A stretch of DNA of 64,000 nt from Streptomyces chrestomyceticus JCM 4735 (GTDB lineage: Bacteria > Actinomycetota > Actinomycetes > Streptomycetales > Streptomycetaceae), in assembly GCF_003865135.1 (NCBI RefSeq), contig NZ_BHZC01000001.1, forward strand, positions 1,550,001 to 1,614,000. The letters run 5' to 3'. The notes under the pieces are model-generated. The model had not been told where the DNA came from. It did not search any database and saw only the letters and a program-made list of their open reading frames with translations. The position numbers were made by a program, and so were the translations under genes. Below are positions 9,091 through 17,584 of this stretch, one piece after another (positions within the stretch are counted from its first letter, which is position 1; each line of letters starts with the position of its first letter).

Positions 9091-11163
9091 TCAGACCGTA
9101 TGGATGCCGGGGTCGCTCACCCCGGCCGCGCCGTTCTCCACATGTCCCGCGAGCCGGCGCAGATACGTGCGGTCCGCGTCGCAGACCACGCTCACGTCGT
9201 ACCAGCGCTTGCCCGCCCGCAGGTCCACGGTGTGGGTCACCCGCTGCCCCGGGCGCACGGTGACGCTGCTGGAGGTGCCGCCGTACGCGTCGGTGACCTT
9301 CAGGGTGCGGGCGCCGTCGCCCGTGTTGGTCAGGACCAGGTCGAGGTTGCCGGTGGCTCCGTTGTGCCGCGCGGTCACCTCCGGGCCCGCCGTCCTGCCC
9401 GGCCCCCGGAACGTCCGCAGGAAGCCGTTCGGGCCGAACACCGAGAGGTCGTACGTGCCGTTGGAGTAGGCCGTGTTCCAACTGTCGGAGTCGGCCTTGC
9501 CGCGCTCGGTGGTGTACGTCCACGGGCCGTCGCCGCGGTTCGGCGCCGTCACGTAGAAGTGCGCCCCGGCGGCGTCCCCGCCGCTGAAGGTCAGGCGGTA
9601 CTTCCCGGCGGCGGTGTCGGCGGCACCGTCCACGTACGGGGCGTAGGGCAGCGGCCGGGTGGGGCGGGTGCCGCGCTCCTGCTTGGGCAGGCTGCCGGCG
9701 GCGGGCGGCGCGGGGTGGAAGTCGGCGGGCTTCGGGTGGATCGGCGTGTAGCCGCCGGTGTCCGGCAGCGCGCCCGGCCTTCCCGTACGGCTGAAGTCGA
9801 AGGCGGAGGTCAGGTCGCCGCATATGGCGCGCCGCCACTTCGAGATGTGCGGCTCGGCGACCCCGAAGCGGCGCTCCATGAAGCGGATGATCGAGGTGTG
9901 GTCGAAGGTCTCGGAGCAGACGTAGCCGCCGGTGCTCCAAGGGGAGACGACGAGCATCGGCACGCGCTGGCCGAGGCCGTACGGGCCGGCCGGGAGGCCC
10001 CCGCCGCCGGGGTAGAGCTCCAGTTCGGTGGAGACGGTGGACCGGCCCTGGGCGGCGCCGGCCGGCGGGTACGGCGGGACGACGTGGTCGAAGAAGCCGT
10101 CGTTCTCGTCGTACGTGAGGAACAGCGCCGTCTTGGCCCAGACCTTCGGGTCGGAGGTCAGCACGTCCAGCACCTGGGAGATGTACCAGGCCCCGTAGTT
10201 GGCGGGCCAGCTCGGGTGCTCGGTGTACGCCTCGGGACAGGCGATCCAGGAGACCTTCGGCAGCCGGCCGCCGCGGACGTCCGCCCGCAGGTCGTCGAGG
10301 AGCTTCCCGCCGCCCTTCACGTTCGAGCCGCGCCGCGCCTTCTCGTAGAGCGGGTCGCCGGGCTTGGCGTTGCGGAAGCTGTTGAAGTACAGCAGGGAGT
10401 TGTCACCGTAGTTGCCGCGGTACGGGTCCTTGATCCAGCCCCAGCTCCCCGCGGCGTCCAGGCCGTCGCCGATGTCCTGGTAGATCTTCCAGGAGACCCC
10501 CTTCGCCTCCAGCCGCTCGGGGTACGTGGTCCAGGTGTAACCCTTCTCGGCGTTGTCCAGGACGGGGCCGCTGGGGTCACCGGCTCCCTTGCCGTCGTTG
10601 CCCGTGTACCCGGTCCACATGTAGTAGCGGTTCGGGTCGGTGGAGCCGATGAACGAGCAGTGGTAGGCGTCGCAGACGGTGAAGGTGTCGGCCAGCGCGA
10701 AGTGGAACGGGATGTCCTTCCGCGCGAGGTGCGCCATCGTGGTGGCCGTCTTGGCCGGGACCCACTGGTCGTAGCGGCCGTCGTTGAACGCCCGGTGGCT
10801 GCCCTTCCAGTCGTGGTTGAGGTCCTCGATGAAGGTCAGCCCCAGGTTGTCGTCCTCGACCTGCGGCCGGAACGGCAGCACGTCCTTGCCCTTGCCGTCG
10901 GACTGGTGCCACACCGGCTTGCCGCTGGGCAGCGTCACCGGCCGGGGATCGCCGAAGCCCCGTACGCCGCGCAGGGTGCCGAAGTAATGGTCGAAAGAGC
11001 GATTTTCCTGCATCAGCACGACGATGTGCTCGACGTCCTCGATGGAGCCGGTGCGGCGGTCGGCGGGAATGGCGGCGGCACGGGCGATGCTCTGCGACAG
11101 CGCGGAGAACGCGGCGGCCCCGCCGGTGAGTTGCAGGAACCGCCGCCGGTCGAGTTCTGGCAT
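9091..11163 (-). CDS. Phospholipase C, phosphocholine-specific, Tat-exported
   Basis: A 690-residue non-haemolytic-type phospholipase C (bacterial phosphoesterase family), cleaving phosphatidylcholine or sphingomyelin head groups outside the cell. The N-terminus has the twin-arginine motif RRRFLQ followed by a hydrophobic stretch and an ARA/AA cleavage site, so it folds inside and is exported by Tat. The family signature ENRSFDHYFG lies near residue 57, with DENDGFFDHV further on. The last about 200 residues form two beta-sandwich repeats usual in this family (DUF756 type). ATG 11163 is the only good start; the ribosome site (AAGGGGG) is about 12 bases away, which is rather far. Likely induced by phosphate limitation in streptomycetes, but no PHO box was confirmed here. 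Confidence 0.9.
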   Translation of the reverse strand: MPELDRRRFLQLTGGAAAFSALSQSIARAAAIPADRRTGSIEDVEHIVVLMQENRSFDHYFGTLRGVRGFGDPRPVTLPSGKPVWHQSDGKGKDVLPFRPQVEDDNLGLTFIEDLNHDWKGSHRAFNDGRYDQWVPAKTATTMAHLARKDIPFHFALADTFTVCDAYHCSFIGSTDPNRYYMWTGYTGNDGKGAGDPSGPVLDNAEKGYTWTTYPERLEAKGVSWKIYQDIGDGLDAAGSWGWIKDPYRGNYGDNSLLYFNSFRNAKPGDPLYEKARRGSNVKGGGKLLDDLRADVRGGRLPKVSWIACPEAYTEHPSWPANYGAWYISQVLDVLTSDPKVWAKTALFLTYDENDGFFDHVVPPYPPAGAAQGRSTVSTELELYPGGGGLPAGPYGLGQRVPMLVVSPWSTGGYVCSETFDHTSIIRFMERRFGVAEPHISKWRRAICGDLTSAFDFSRTGRPGALPDTGGYTPIHPKPADFHPAPPAAGSLPKQERGTRPTRPLPYAPYVDGAADTAAGKYRLTFSGGDAAGAHFYVTAPNRGDGPWTYTTERGKADSDSWNTAYSNGTYDLSVFGPNGFLRTFRGPGRTAGPEVTARHNGATGNLDLVLTNTGDGARTLKVTDAYGGTSSSVTVRPGQRVTHTVDLRAGKRWYDVSVVCDADRTYLRRLAGHVENGAAGVSDPGIHTV

Positions 11164-11669
11164 GGCTGAAATGCCCCCTTGGGCTGGGAGGGTACGGGCG
11201 CGACTGGAGTGTTCCAAGAGGAACGAGGCCGTGGGAAGACACCGTGACACCCGGGTGAAGAGTCGCCGGACGAGGCGTGAACAGGCGACGGACCGTCCTG
11301 CGCCGCCTCCGCACGGGGCATACGGTGACCCGCCGCCCATACCGGTCCGCCCGGCCCGGGACGGACAGGTGGCGACGAGTCGGGCCGAACCCGCGCCGAC
11401 AGCCCCCTTCCGCCGCCTTGGCATATGCCAATTGCATACCGCGCATTTTTCGCCGCCGCGTGATCGACCGATTTCGCCGCCAATGTCGCGCCCGCCGCCG
11501 ATGCGGAATCAGGTAATTCCGATCACCAGTTTCGAACCGAGTTGCTGCTGAGTAGGGTGTGGCACTGCCGGTGGAACTGGGGGAACAGTGCGTACCGGTG
11601 GATTTCGGCATGGCTGAAAATGTGCTGGTGCCCGACCTCACCGGCAGAACGGCAGGAGCGGCAGGGGAC
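11164..11669. other. 506-base intergenic region between divergent genes
   Basis: No credible gene. It holds the 5' regions of the divergent phospholipase C and helical-protein genes, a perfect 14-bp palindrome (11418-11431) and a locally AT-richer stretch at about 11415-11550 that is the likeliest place for promoters. If the gene on the right starts at GTG 11559 or ATG 11610 the region is shorter. Confidence 0.5.
11418..11431. promoter_or_regulatory. Perfect palindrome, candidate operator
   Basis: TTGGCATATGCCAA is an exact 14-bp palindrome in an AT-richer pocket of the divergent intergenic region, about 255 bases from the phospholipase start and 239 from the helical-protein start. Its form suits a dimeric repressor or activator. 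The binding protein is unknown. Confidence 0.45.
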
Positions 11670-12629
11670 ATGACCGCTGGGTTATTCGAGGGGCAGTACG
11701 TGTGGCATCCGGCAGCCGATGATCTCCCGCTCGCGCGGGCCTGCGTGGACATCCGGGCGGGCCGCTACTTCGGCGCGCGCGAAATCCTCCAGGAGGCGCG
11801 CGGGGACCACGGCGTACGCGCACACCGCTCCTTGGTCCTGGCCTCCGAAGCGGCCGATTCCGACCTGGCGGAACGCTGGCTGGCCGAGGAACCCGGCGGC
11901 CGGGAAGCGGCCCTGCTGTGGGCGCGCGTCGCGGTCCTGCGCGCGGTCCGCGCGGCCGACGGCGGCGACAGCCGGGCCGAGGCCCTCGGCCGGATCGCGG
12001 TGGCCGCCTGTGACCGCGCCGCCGAGGCGGCGCCCGACGACCCCACCCCGTGGTCGGCCAAACTGACCCTGGCCCGCCTGCAACAGCCCCGCGACCCGGC
12101 TCCGCAAGGACTGCTCACCGCGCCGCCCGGCCCCTGGCGGCTCTTCTCCCACATCCTGCGGCTCGACCCCTGGAACCGCGAGGGCCACCACCGTTTCCTG
12201 TCGTTCTTCTTCCCGCGCCACGGGGGCGAGGCGAACGCGTCCTGGGACGTCGCCGCGTTCCTCAGCCAGCGGGCCCCGGCCTCCTCACCGCTGCGACTGC
12301 TGCCGCTGGTGGCCCTGGTGGACGGCTACAACGCCGATTCGCTCCTCGCGGAACGCACCTGGGAGCAACCGCAGTGGAAGGCCACGGCCCTGAGCGTCTA
12401 CCGCAACTGGCTGCCGCACGTCGCCGGTTACCGCTTCACTCCCGTGCTGGACCTGGCCTATCTGGCGCACGCGCTGCACATGGCGCGGTGCGCCTTCGAG
12501 GCGCGGGCGGTGTTCACGGCCATGGGCCCGTACGCCTCCCGTATGCCGTGGAGCGCCTTCGGCGACCCCGAGGAGCAGCTCAACAAGGCGAGACGCGCGT
12601 GTGGTCTCCCGGTGCCCGATGCTCCCTGA
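11670..12629 (+). CDS. Helical hypothetical protein, conserved in Streptomyces
   Basis: About 319 residues from ATG 11670 (AGGAG 11 bases upstream); longer starts at GTG 11559, GTG 11598 or ATG 11610 in the same frame cannot be excluded. No catalytic motif, signal peptide or membrane segment was recognised. The protein is rich in Ala and Arg and made of helices in TPR/SEL1-like pairs (for example DIRAGRYFGAREILQEARGD and DLAERWLAEEPGGREAALLW), so a protein-interaction role is the best guess. The middle has DPWNREGHHRFLSFFFPRHGG, typical of an actinobacterial family known only as hypothetical. It lies in front of the permease gene but a strong hairpin separates them. Confidence 0.65.
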   Translation: MTAGLFEGQYVWHPAADDLPLARACVDIRAGRYFGAREILQEARGDHGVRAHRSLVLASEAADSDLAERWLAEEPGGREAALLWARVAVLRAVRAADGGDSRAEALGRIAVAACDRAAEAAPDDPTPWSAKLTLARLQQPRDPAPQGLLTAPPGPWRLFSHILRLDPWNREGHHRFLSFFFPRHGGEANASWDVAAFLSQRAPASSPLRLLPLVALVDGYNADSLLAERTWEQPQWKATALSVYRNWLPHVAGYRFTPVLDLAYLAHALHMARCAFEARAVFTAMGPYASRMPWSAFGDPEEQLNKARRACGLPVPDAP

Positions 12630-12639
12630 CGTCCCGGCC

Positions 12640-12683
12640 GGCGGTTCCGGGGGCGGCGCCGCGCGCCCGCCTCCGGAACCGCC
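12640..12683. terminator. Hairpin terminator after the hypothetical gene
   Basis: Arms 12640-12650 (GGCGGTTCCGG) and 12673-12683 (CCGGAACCGCC) pair over 11 bp, with further G/C pairing possible inside the 22-base loop. It starts 10 bases after the stop codon. Confidence 0.7.
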
Positions 12684-12822
12684 GTCCCATGTCCCCTGAC
12701 CACCGGGCCGGGCCCACCACAAATCGCCACCGCGCCCCCCGGTCCCCGTATCCCGCTCGGCCTGCCGGACGACACGGCCCCCCGCCCCCGGCACGCCCCG
12801 AAGACAGGTGCTGACACCGCAT

Positions 12823-12841
12823 ATCGGCGCTTCACGCCGAT
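12823..12841 (+). promoter_or_regulatory. Small hairpin in the 5' region of the permease gene
   Basis: ATCGGCG (12823-12829) and CGCCGAT (12835-12841) pair over 7 bp with a 5-base loop, 33 bases before the permease start. It could be a leader structure or operator; function is not shown. Confidence 0.3.
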
Positions 12842-12874
12842 GTCTTCCTGTCCCCCACCAGAAAGGTTGCGGTT

Positions 12875-14413
12875 GTGTCCGATTCCGTGTCCCCCGCCCG
12901 CACGAGAAGCCACCGCGCCGCGGATCCCGTCACGCTCGACGACGACGCGACGCTGCACGCCATGGGCTATCCGCGGAAACTGACCCGGCGGTTCCGCGCG
13001 TTCGACAATTTCGCCATCTCTTTCACCATCATCAACATCCTTTCCGGGATCTTCTCCTCCTTCGGCTTCGGTATGAACGCCGGCGGACCCGTGATCCTGG
13101 TCTTCGGCTGGATAGCCGTCGCCGCCATGGTGCTGTTCGTCGGCGCCTCGATGGCCGAGATCGCCTCCGCGTACCCGACCAGCGGCGCGCTGTACTTCTC
13201 GGCCGGGAAACTCGCCAAGCGGCACCGGGGCGCCTGGTCCTGGTACACGGGCTGGCTGAACTTCGTCGGCCAGGTCGGCGGTACGGCCGCCACCGGCTAC
13301 GCGGCGGCCACCTTCATCCAGGCGTTCATCGCCATGCAGTGGCCGTCGTACGAGGCCACCCCGCAGCGGGCGGTGCTGATCACGGCGGCGATCCTCTTCG
13401 TCCAGGCGCTCGCCAACACCTTCACGGTGCAGCTCGTCGCGGTGCTCAACCGGATCTCCGTGTGGTGGCTGCTGATCGGCCTGGTCGTCATCGTCACCGC
13501 GCTGATCGTGCTGCCCTCGCACCACCAGTCCCCGTCGTTCGTGACGCACTTCGTCAACAACACCGGGTTCACCAACGGCCTGTACGGCGCGATGCTCGGC
13601 CTGCTCGTGACGAGCTGGACGTTCACCGGGTTCGACGGCAGCTTCCACATGTCCGAGGAGACGGTCCGGGCCACCGTCAACGCCCCCAAGGGCATCATGC
13701 GGGCCATCGGCTACTCCGCGGTCGCCGGCCTGGTCCTGATGCTCGCCCTGGTCTTCGCGATCCGTGACTACGCGGGCGCGGCGAACGCCGAGGCACCGCC
13801 GGTGCAGATCCTCATCGACGCGCTCGGCACCGGCACCGCCAAGTTCCTGCTGCTGATCGTGATCGGCGCGATGCTCTTCTGCGGCCTGGCCAACATGACC
13901 AGCAACACCCGGCAGATCTTCGCCTTCTCGCGGGACGGCGCGATGCCCGGTTCCCGCTGGTGGCACTCGGTCTCCGCGCGCACCCGTACCCCCGTCAAGG
14001 CGGTCTGGCTGGCCGCGGCCTGCTCCCTGGTCCTCGTCGTCCCGGGCTGGTGGTCGCACACCGCGTTCACCGCCGTCGTCAGCGTCAACGTCGTCGGGCT
14101 CTTCCTCGCCTACGCGGTGCCGATCTTCCTGCGGCTGCGGCTGGACACCTTCCAGCCCGGCCCGTGGAACTTGGGGCGGTACGGCAAGCTCGTCGCGGCC
14201 GTCGCGGTGACCTGGATCGTGATCAGCAGTGTGCTGTTCATGCTGCCGCAGGCCTCGCCGATCACCGCGGAATCGTTCAACTATGCGCCGATCGCGCTCG
14301 GCGTGGTCCTCGTCATCGCCACCGTGTGGTGGTTCGCCACCGCCCGGCGGCGCTTCCAGGGCCCGGTCAGCTACGGCCGCCCCGACGAAGTCGCCGCCAT
14401 GGACCTCATCTGA
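12875..14413 (+). CDS. APC-superfamily amino acid/amine permease
   Basis: A 512-residue transporter with about 12 hydrophobic segments, starting with the family signature around residue 45 (FRAFDNFAISFTIINILSG) and followed by ASMAEIASAYPTSGALYFSA, the substrate-path motif of APC permeases. Start GTG 12875 has AAAGG about 9 bases upstream. Inferred job: uptake of an amino acid, GABA or a related amine by proton symport; the substrate cannot be read from sequence. The N-terminal about 40 and C-terminal about 30 residues are cytoplasmic. A gap of 66 bases leads to the acetyltransferase gene on the same strand, so the two may form an operon. Confidence 0.88.
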   Translation: MSDSVSPARTRSHRAADPVTLDDDATLHAMGYPRKLTRRFRAFDNFAISFTIINILSGIFSSFGFGMNAGGPVILVFGWIAVAAMVLFVGASMAEIASAYPTSGALYFSAGKLAKRHRGAWSWYTGWLNFVGQVGGTAATGYAAATFIQAFIAMQWPSYEATPQRAVLITAAILFVQALANTFTVQLVAVLNRISVWWLLIGLVVIVTALIVLPSHHQSPSFVTHFVNNTGFTNGLYGAMLGLLVTSWTFTGFDGSFHMSEETVRATVNAPKGIMRAIGYSAVAGLVLMLALVFAIRDYAGAANAEAPPVQILIDALGTGTAKFLLLIVIGAMLFCGLANMTSNTRQIFAFSRDGAMPGSRWWHSVSARTRTPVKAVWLAAACSLVLVVPGWWSHTAFTAVVSVNVVGLFLAYAVPIFLRLRLDTFQPGPWNLGRYGKLVAAVAVTWIVISSVLFMLPQASPITAESFNYAPIALGVVLVIATVWWFATARRRFQGPVSYGRPDEVAAMDLI

Positions 14414-14479
14414 CCTACCGCCACCGCCCCGCTGCTCCGCACGGCAGCGGGGCCCGACAGCCAAGGACACCCACCAGGT

Positions 14480-15445
14480 ATGACCTCCCCCGGCGAGATC
14501 CCGCACCAGAACGCCACCACCGGCACCCCGGCAGCCACCACGGCCGGCACCGCCCCCGGGACCGCGACCGCCACGCTCCCCACGGCCCCCGGCGCCCCGG
14601 CCGGTGAGTTCACCGTCCGCCCCGCCACCCTTGAGGAATGGCGCGACGTGGCACAGTGGGCCGCCGACGAAGGCTGGAACCCGGGCCACCGCGACACCGA
14701 CTGCTTCCACGCCACCGACCCGGACGGCTTCTTCATAGGTCTGCTCGACGGGCAGCTCGTCTCGTCGGTGTCCGTCGTCACCTACTCCTCGGAGTACGCG
14801 TTCCTCGGCTACTACCTGGTGCACCCGGAGCACCGCGGCCGCGGACTGGGCATGGCCACCTGGCAGGCCGCGGTGCCGCACGCCGGGAACCGGACCATCG
14901 GCCTGGACGCGGTCCCGGCCCAGGAAGCCACGTACCGGCGCTCCGGCTTCACCACCGCCTACCGCACCACGCGCTACCGCGGCCGTCCCGTACGCCCCGG
15001 CACACCCGCAGCGCCGGTCGTCCCCGTCGCACCCGGACACCTCGACGAGATCGCCGCGTACGACCGGCAGTGCTTCCCGGCCGACCGGCGCGCGTTCCTC
15101 TCCCGCTGGCTCACCGCCGACGGCCACCACGCGTACGCGCAGCTACGGGACGGCAGGATCGCGGGATACGGCGCGATCCGCCCGGCCCGCGACGGATACC
15201 GCCTGGGCCCCCTCTTCGCCGACACGTCGCGCGGCGCCGAGGCCCTGTTCGACGCGCTCACCGCGCACCTGGCCCCGGACGACGTGGTCCACGTCGACAT
15301 CCCCGACCCGCACCACAGCGCCCGCACCCTGGCCCTCTCCCGGGGCCTGGCGCCGGACTCGCACACGATGCGCATGTACACGGGCCCGGTGCCGCCGGTG
15401 CAGGCGGAGCGGGTTTACGCGGTGACGAGCCTGGAACTGGGCTGA
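14480..15445 (+). CDS. Tandem GNAT-fold N-acetyltransferase
   Basis: 321 residues. After a Thr/Ala/Pro-rich lead of about 35 residues comes a complete GNAT domain (FTVRPATLEEWRDV to about residue 175) with the acetyl-CoA loop HPEHRGRGLGMATW. A second domain (about 190-310, VVPVAPGHLDEIAAYDRQCFP onward) looks like the YitH/HolE-type C-terminal acetyltransferase domain. Related proteins acetylate small amines or amino acids; the substrate here is unknown. Close spacing behind the permease suggests a shared transcript and perhaps a shared substrate. No membrane or signal segments. Confidence 0.85.
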   Translation: MTSPGEIPHQNATTGTPAATTAGTAPGTATATLPTAPGAPAGEFTVRPATLEEWRDVAQWAADEGWNPGHRDTDCFHATDPDGFFIGLLDGQLVSSVSVVTYSSEYAFLGYYLVHPEHRGRGLGMATWQAAVPHAGNRTIGLDAVPAQEATYRRSGFTTAYRTTRYRGRPVRPGTPAAPVVPVAPGHLDEIAAYDRQCFPADRRAFLSRWLTADGHHAYAQLRDGRIAGYGAIRPARDGYRLGPLFADTSRGAEALFDALTAHLAPDDVVHVDIPDPHHSARTLALSRGLAPDSHTMRMYTGPVPPVQAERVYAVTSLELG

Positions 15446-15604
15446 GCGGAGCGCCGAAGTCGCGCCCCCGCCCCCGAAAACCGTACGAGACCGGCACACC
15501 AGCGCCTCGAACCGCCGTACGCAGCACCTTCGTTCACGCAACGTCAGTACCCTCACCCGAGAAAGGTGATGTTGCGCGGTACGCATGGGGCACAGGAGGC
15601 TGCG

Positions 15605-16450
15605 ATGGGCGACGGGGAGGCGGGGGGCGAGGACGCGGCGGCGTTCTCCCGGTTGGGGGCCAGGTACCGGGCGGAGTTACAGGTGCACTGCTACCGGATG
15701 CTCGGATCGTTCGAGGCGTCCGGCGAGCTGCTGACCGAAACGCTGCTGCGGGCCTGGCGCGAGCGGGCGACGTTCGCCGGGCACGCGACGTTCCGTACCT
15801 GGCTGTACCGCGTCGCCACCCACACCTGCCTGGACCACCTGGCCGCCCGCCCGCGCACCCCTCCGGCCGTACAGCCGTGCCCCGACACGCTCCTGGACCA
15901 GGTGCTCGCCCAGGAACCGGCGTCGGGTGAGGTGGTGGCCGGGCCCACGATCGGGCTGGCCTTCGTGGCGGCGCTCCAGTCGCTGCCGCCGCGGCAGCGG
16001 GCCGTGCTCGTCCTGCGGGACGTGCTGGGCTGGCCGGCACGGGAGACCGCGGCGACGCTGGGAGTCAGCGTGGCGGCGGTGAACAGTGCGCTGCAACGGG
16101 CCCGTCCGCGGGTACGGGACCGGGTACCTGCGGGATCGGCGGGCTCCGGCGGAAGCGCTGCGCTCCGGCGTTACATGGCGGCGTTGGAGAGCCGCGACGA
16201 CCAGGCGCTCGCCGCCGTACTGGCGGAGGGGGCAGCCCCTGTCCGGCTCGCCTTGCCCCCGGACCTTCGCGCCGTACCCACCCGGATGAACCGGCAGCCC
16301 GCTGTCGCGCTCTACGCCCGGCGGCCGGGCGAGACCGCCCACCGCGCCCACGCCCTCGACGTGCTGCGCGTCGAGGACGGACGGATCGTGGAGATCACGG
16401 TGTTCGGGCCCGGTCTCTTCGCCGTCCTGGGCCTGCCCGTCGCCCTGTGA
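15605..16450 (+). CDS. ECF RNA polymerase sigma factor, SigG/SigX5-like, with shortened SnoaL-like tail
   Basis: 281 residues. Start ATG 15605 is fixed by a full AGGAGG (15594-15599) five bases upstream; starts at 15566/15569 lack a site. Region 2 covers about 15-75 (ELQVHCYRMLGS, TFRTWLYRVATHTCLDHL); region 4 covers about 115-180 (LPPRQRAVLVLRDVLGWPARETA and VAAVNSALQRARPRVRD). The rest is a SnoaL-like domain (RRYMAALESRDDQALAAVLAEGA to GLFAVLGLPVAL), as in sigma factors that use this tail for control in place of an anti-sigma. Compared with my memory of SigX5 proteins (about 320-340 residues), some 40 residues are missing in the middle of that domain. It ends 12 bases from the end of convergent tyrA. 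Confidence 0.85.
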   Translation: MGDGEAGGEDAAAFSRLGARYRAELQVHCYRMLGSFEASGELLTETLLRAWRERATFAGHATFRTWLYRVATHTCLDHLAARPRTPPAVQPCPDTLLDQVLAQEPASGEVVAGPTIGLAFVAALQSLPPRQRAVLVLRDVLGWPARETAATLGVSVAAVNSALQRARPRVRDRVPAGSAGSGGSAALRRYMAALESRDDQALAAVLAEGAAPVRLALPPDLRAVPTRMNRQPAVALYARRPGETAHRAHALDVLRVEDGRIVEITVFGPGLFAVLGLPVAL

Positions 16451-16462
16451 GCCCGTGCGCGG

Positions 16463-17584
16463 TCACGCGACGCACGCCGGCCGGCCGTCGGCCTCCGTGT
16501 CGGCATCCCAGCCCTCGGCCGTGACGCGGGCCAGCAGGGGTCCGGACACGGCGGCGGGGACGGCGAGCCGGACCGTCAGGTCCCCGCGCACGCCGTCGGC
16601 CGGGCGTACCCGCGCGTCCTCGGGACCGACGCCCAGTTCGGCGGTGGCGGCCAGCAGCCGGGAGAGTTCGCCGGGGCGGTCGGCGATCCGGACGCGTACG
16701 GTGGCGAGCCGCGCCGGACGGCCGGGGAGCCCCGTGGAGAGTTCGCCGAGCCCGGCGATGCCCCGGTCGAGGAGGTCCACGACCGCCGCCAGGCTGTGCG
16801 CGCTGCGCCGGTCGGGCGGTCCGGCCAGGTCGCGCAGGGCGGTGAGGAGATCGGCGAGGTCGGCCTGGAGGTCGGTGAGGACACCCGCGACGGCACCGGC
16901 GTTGGCCTGGAGGATGTCGCTCCAGAGCCGGGAGTCGCCGCCGGCGATCCGGGTCACGTCCCGGAGCCCCTGGCCCGCGAGCCGCGCGGCCTGCGGGGGT
17001 CCGGCGCCGAGCCGGGCCGCCATCAGGCTGGACACCACGTGCGGCACGTGGGAGGTGAGCGCCACCGCGTCGTCGTGCGCCTTGCTCTGCATCACCAGCG
17101 GTACGGCCCCGCAGAGCCCGATCAGGGAGAGCGCGCGGTCGAGGGCGGTACGGGAGGTGAGCCGGGACGGGGTGAGCACCCAGACGCGGTCCTGGAAGAG
17201 GTCGACGCGGGCCGCGAGGGGGCCGGAGCGTTCGCGGCCGGCCAGCGGGTGACCGCCGATGTAGCGGGTCGGGTCGGGGGCCCGGGCCAGGACCGCCCGT
17301 TCCGGCTCGTACTTCACGCTGGCCACGTCGGTGTACGTACGGGCGAGTCCGCGTGCCTGCTGCTGGGCGAGGACGGTGGCGACGAGGCTGGGCGGGACGG
17401 CGATCACGGCGAGGTCCACCGGTTCGGGCGGCGGCCCCGGCAGCCCGGCGCCCAGCGCGGCGGCGGTCCGTACGGCGGACGGGTCGCTGTCCAGGAGGTG
17501 CACCCGGACACCCTGGCGGGCCGCCGCGAGGCCGAGCGAGGTGCCGATCAGTCCGGTGCCGACGACGGCGAGGGTGCGGATCAC
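16463..17584 (-). CDS. tyrA: Prephenate dehydrogenase (cluster copy)
   Basis: 373 residues. It oxidatively decarboxylates prephenate to 4-hydroxyphenylpyruvate, the precursor of both Tyr and 4-hydroxyphenylglycine (Hpg). The N-terminal Rossmann fold begins at once (LAVVGTGLIGTSLG), followed by the family's GGHPLAGRERSG segment, the helical dimerisation region, and an ACT-like C-terminal domain (VRVRIADRPGELSRLLAATAELG) that may bind an effector. Start GTG 17584 overlaps the aminotransferase stop as GTGA, so translation of the two is coupled. A dedicated copy inside an Hpg cluster raises the supply of 4-hydroxyphenylpyruvate and is common in glycopeptide-type clusters. Confidence 0.92.
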   Translation of the reverse strand: MIRTLAVVGTGLIGTSLGLAAARQGVRVHLLDSDPSAVRTAAALGAGLPGPPPEPVDLAVIAVPPSLVATVLAQQQARGLARTYTDVASVKYEPERAVLARAPDPTRYIGGHPLAGRERSGPLAARVDLFQDRVWVLTPSRLTSRTALDRALSLIGLCGAVPLVMQSKAHDDAVALTSHVPHVVSSLMAARLGAGPPQAARLAGQGLRDVTRIAGGDSRLWSDILQANAGAVAGVLTDLQADLADLLTALRDLAGPPDRRSAHSLAAVVDLLDRGIAGLGELSTGLPGRPARLATVRVRIADRPGELSRLLAATAELGVGPEDARVRPADGVRGDLTVRLAVPAAVSGPLLARVTAEGWDADTEADGRPACVA

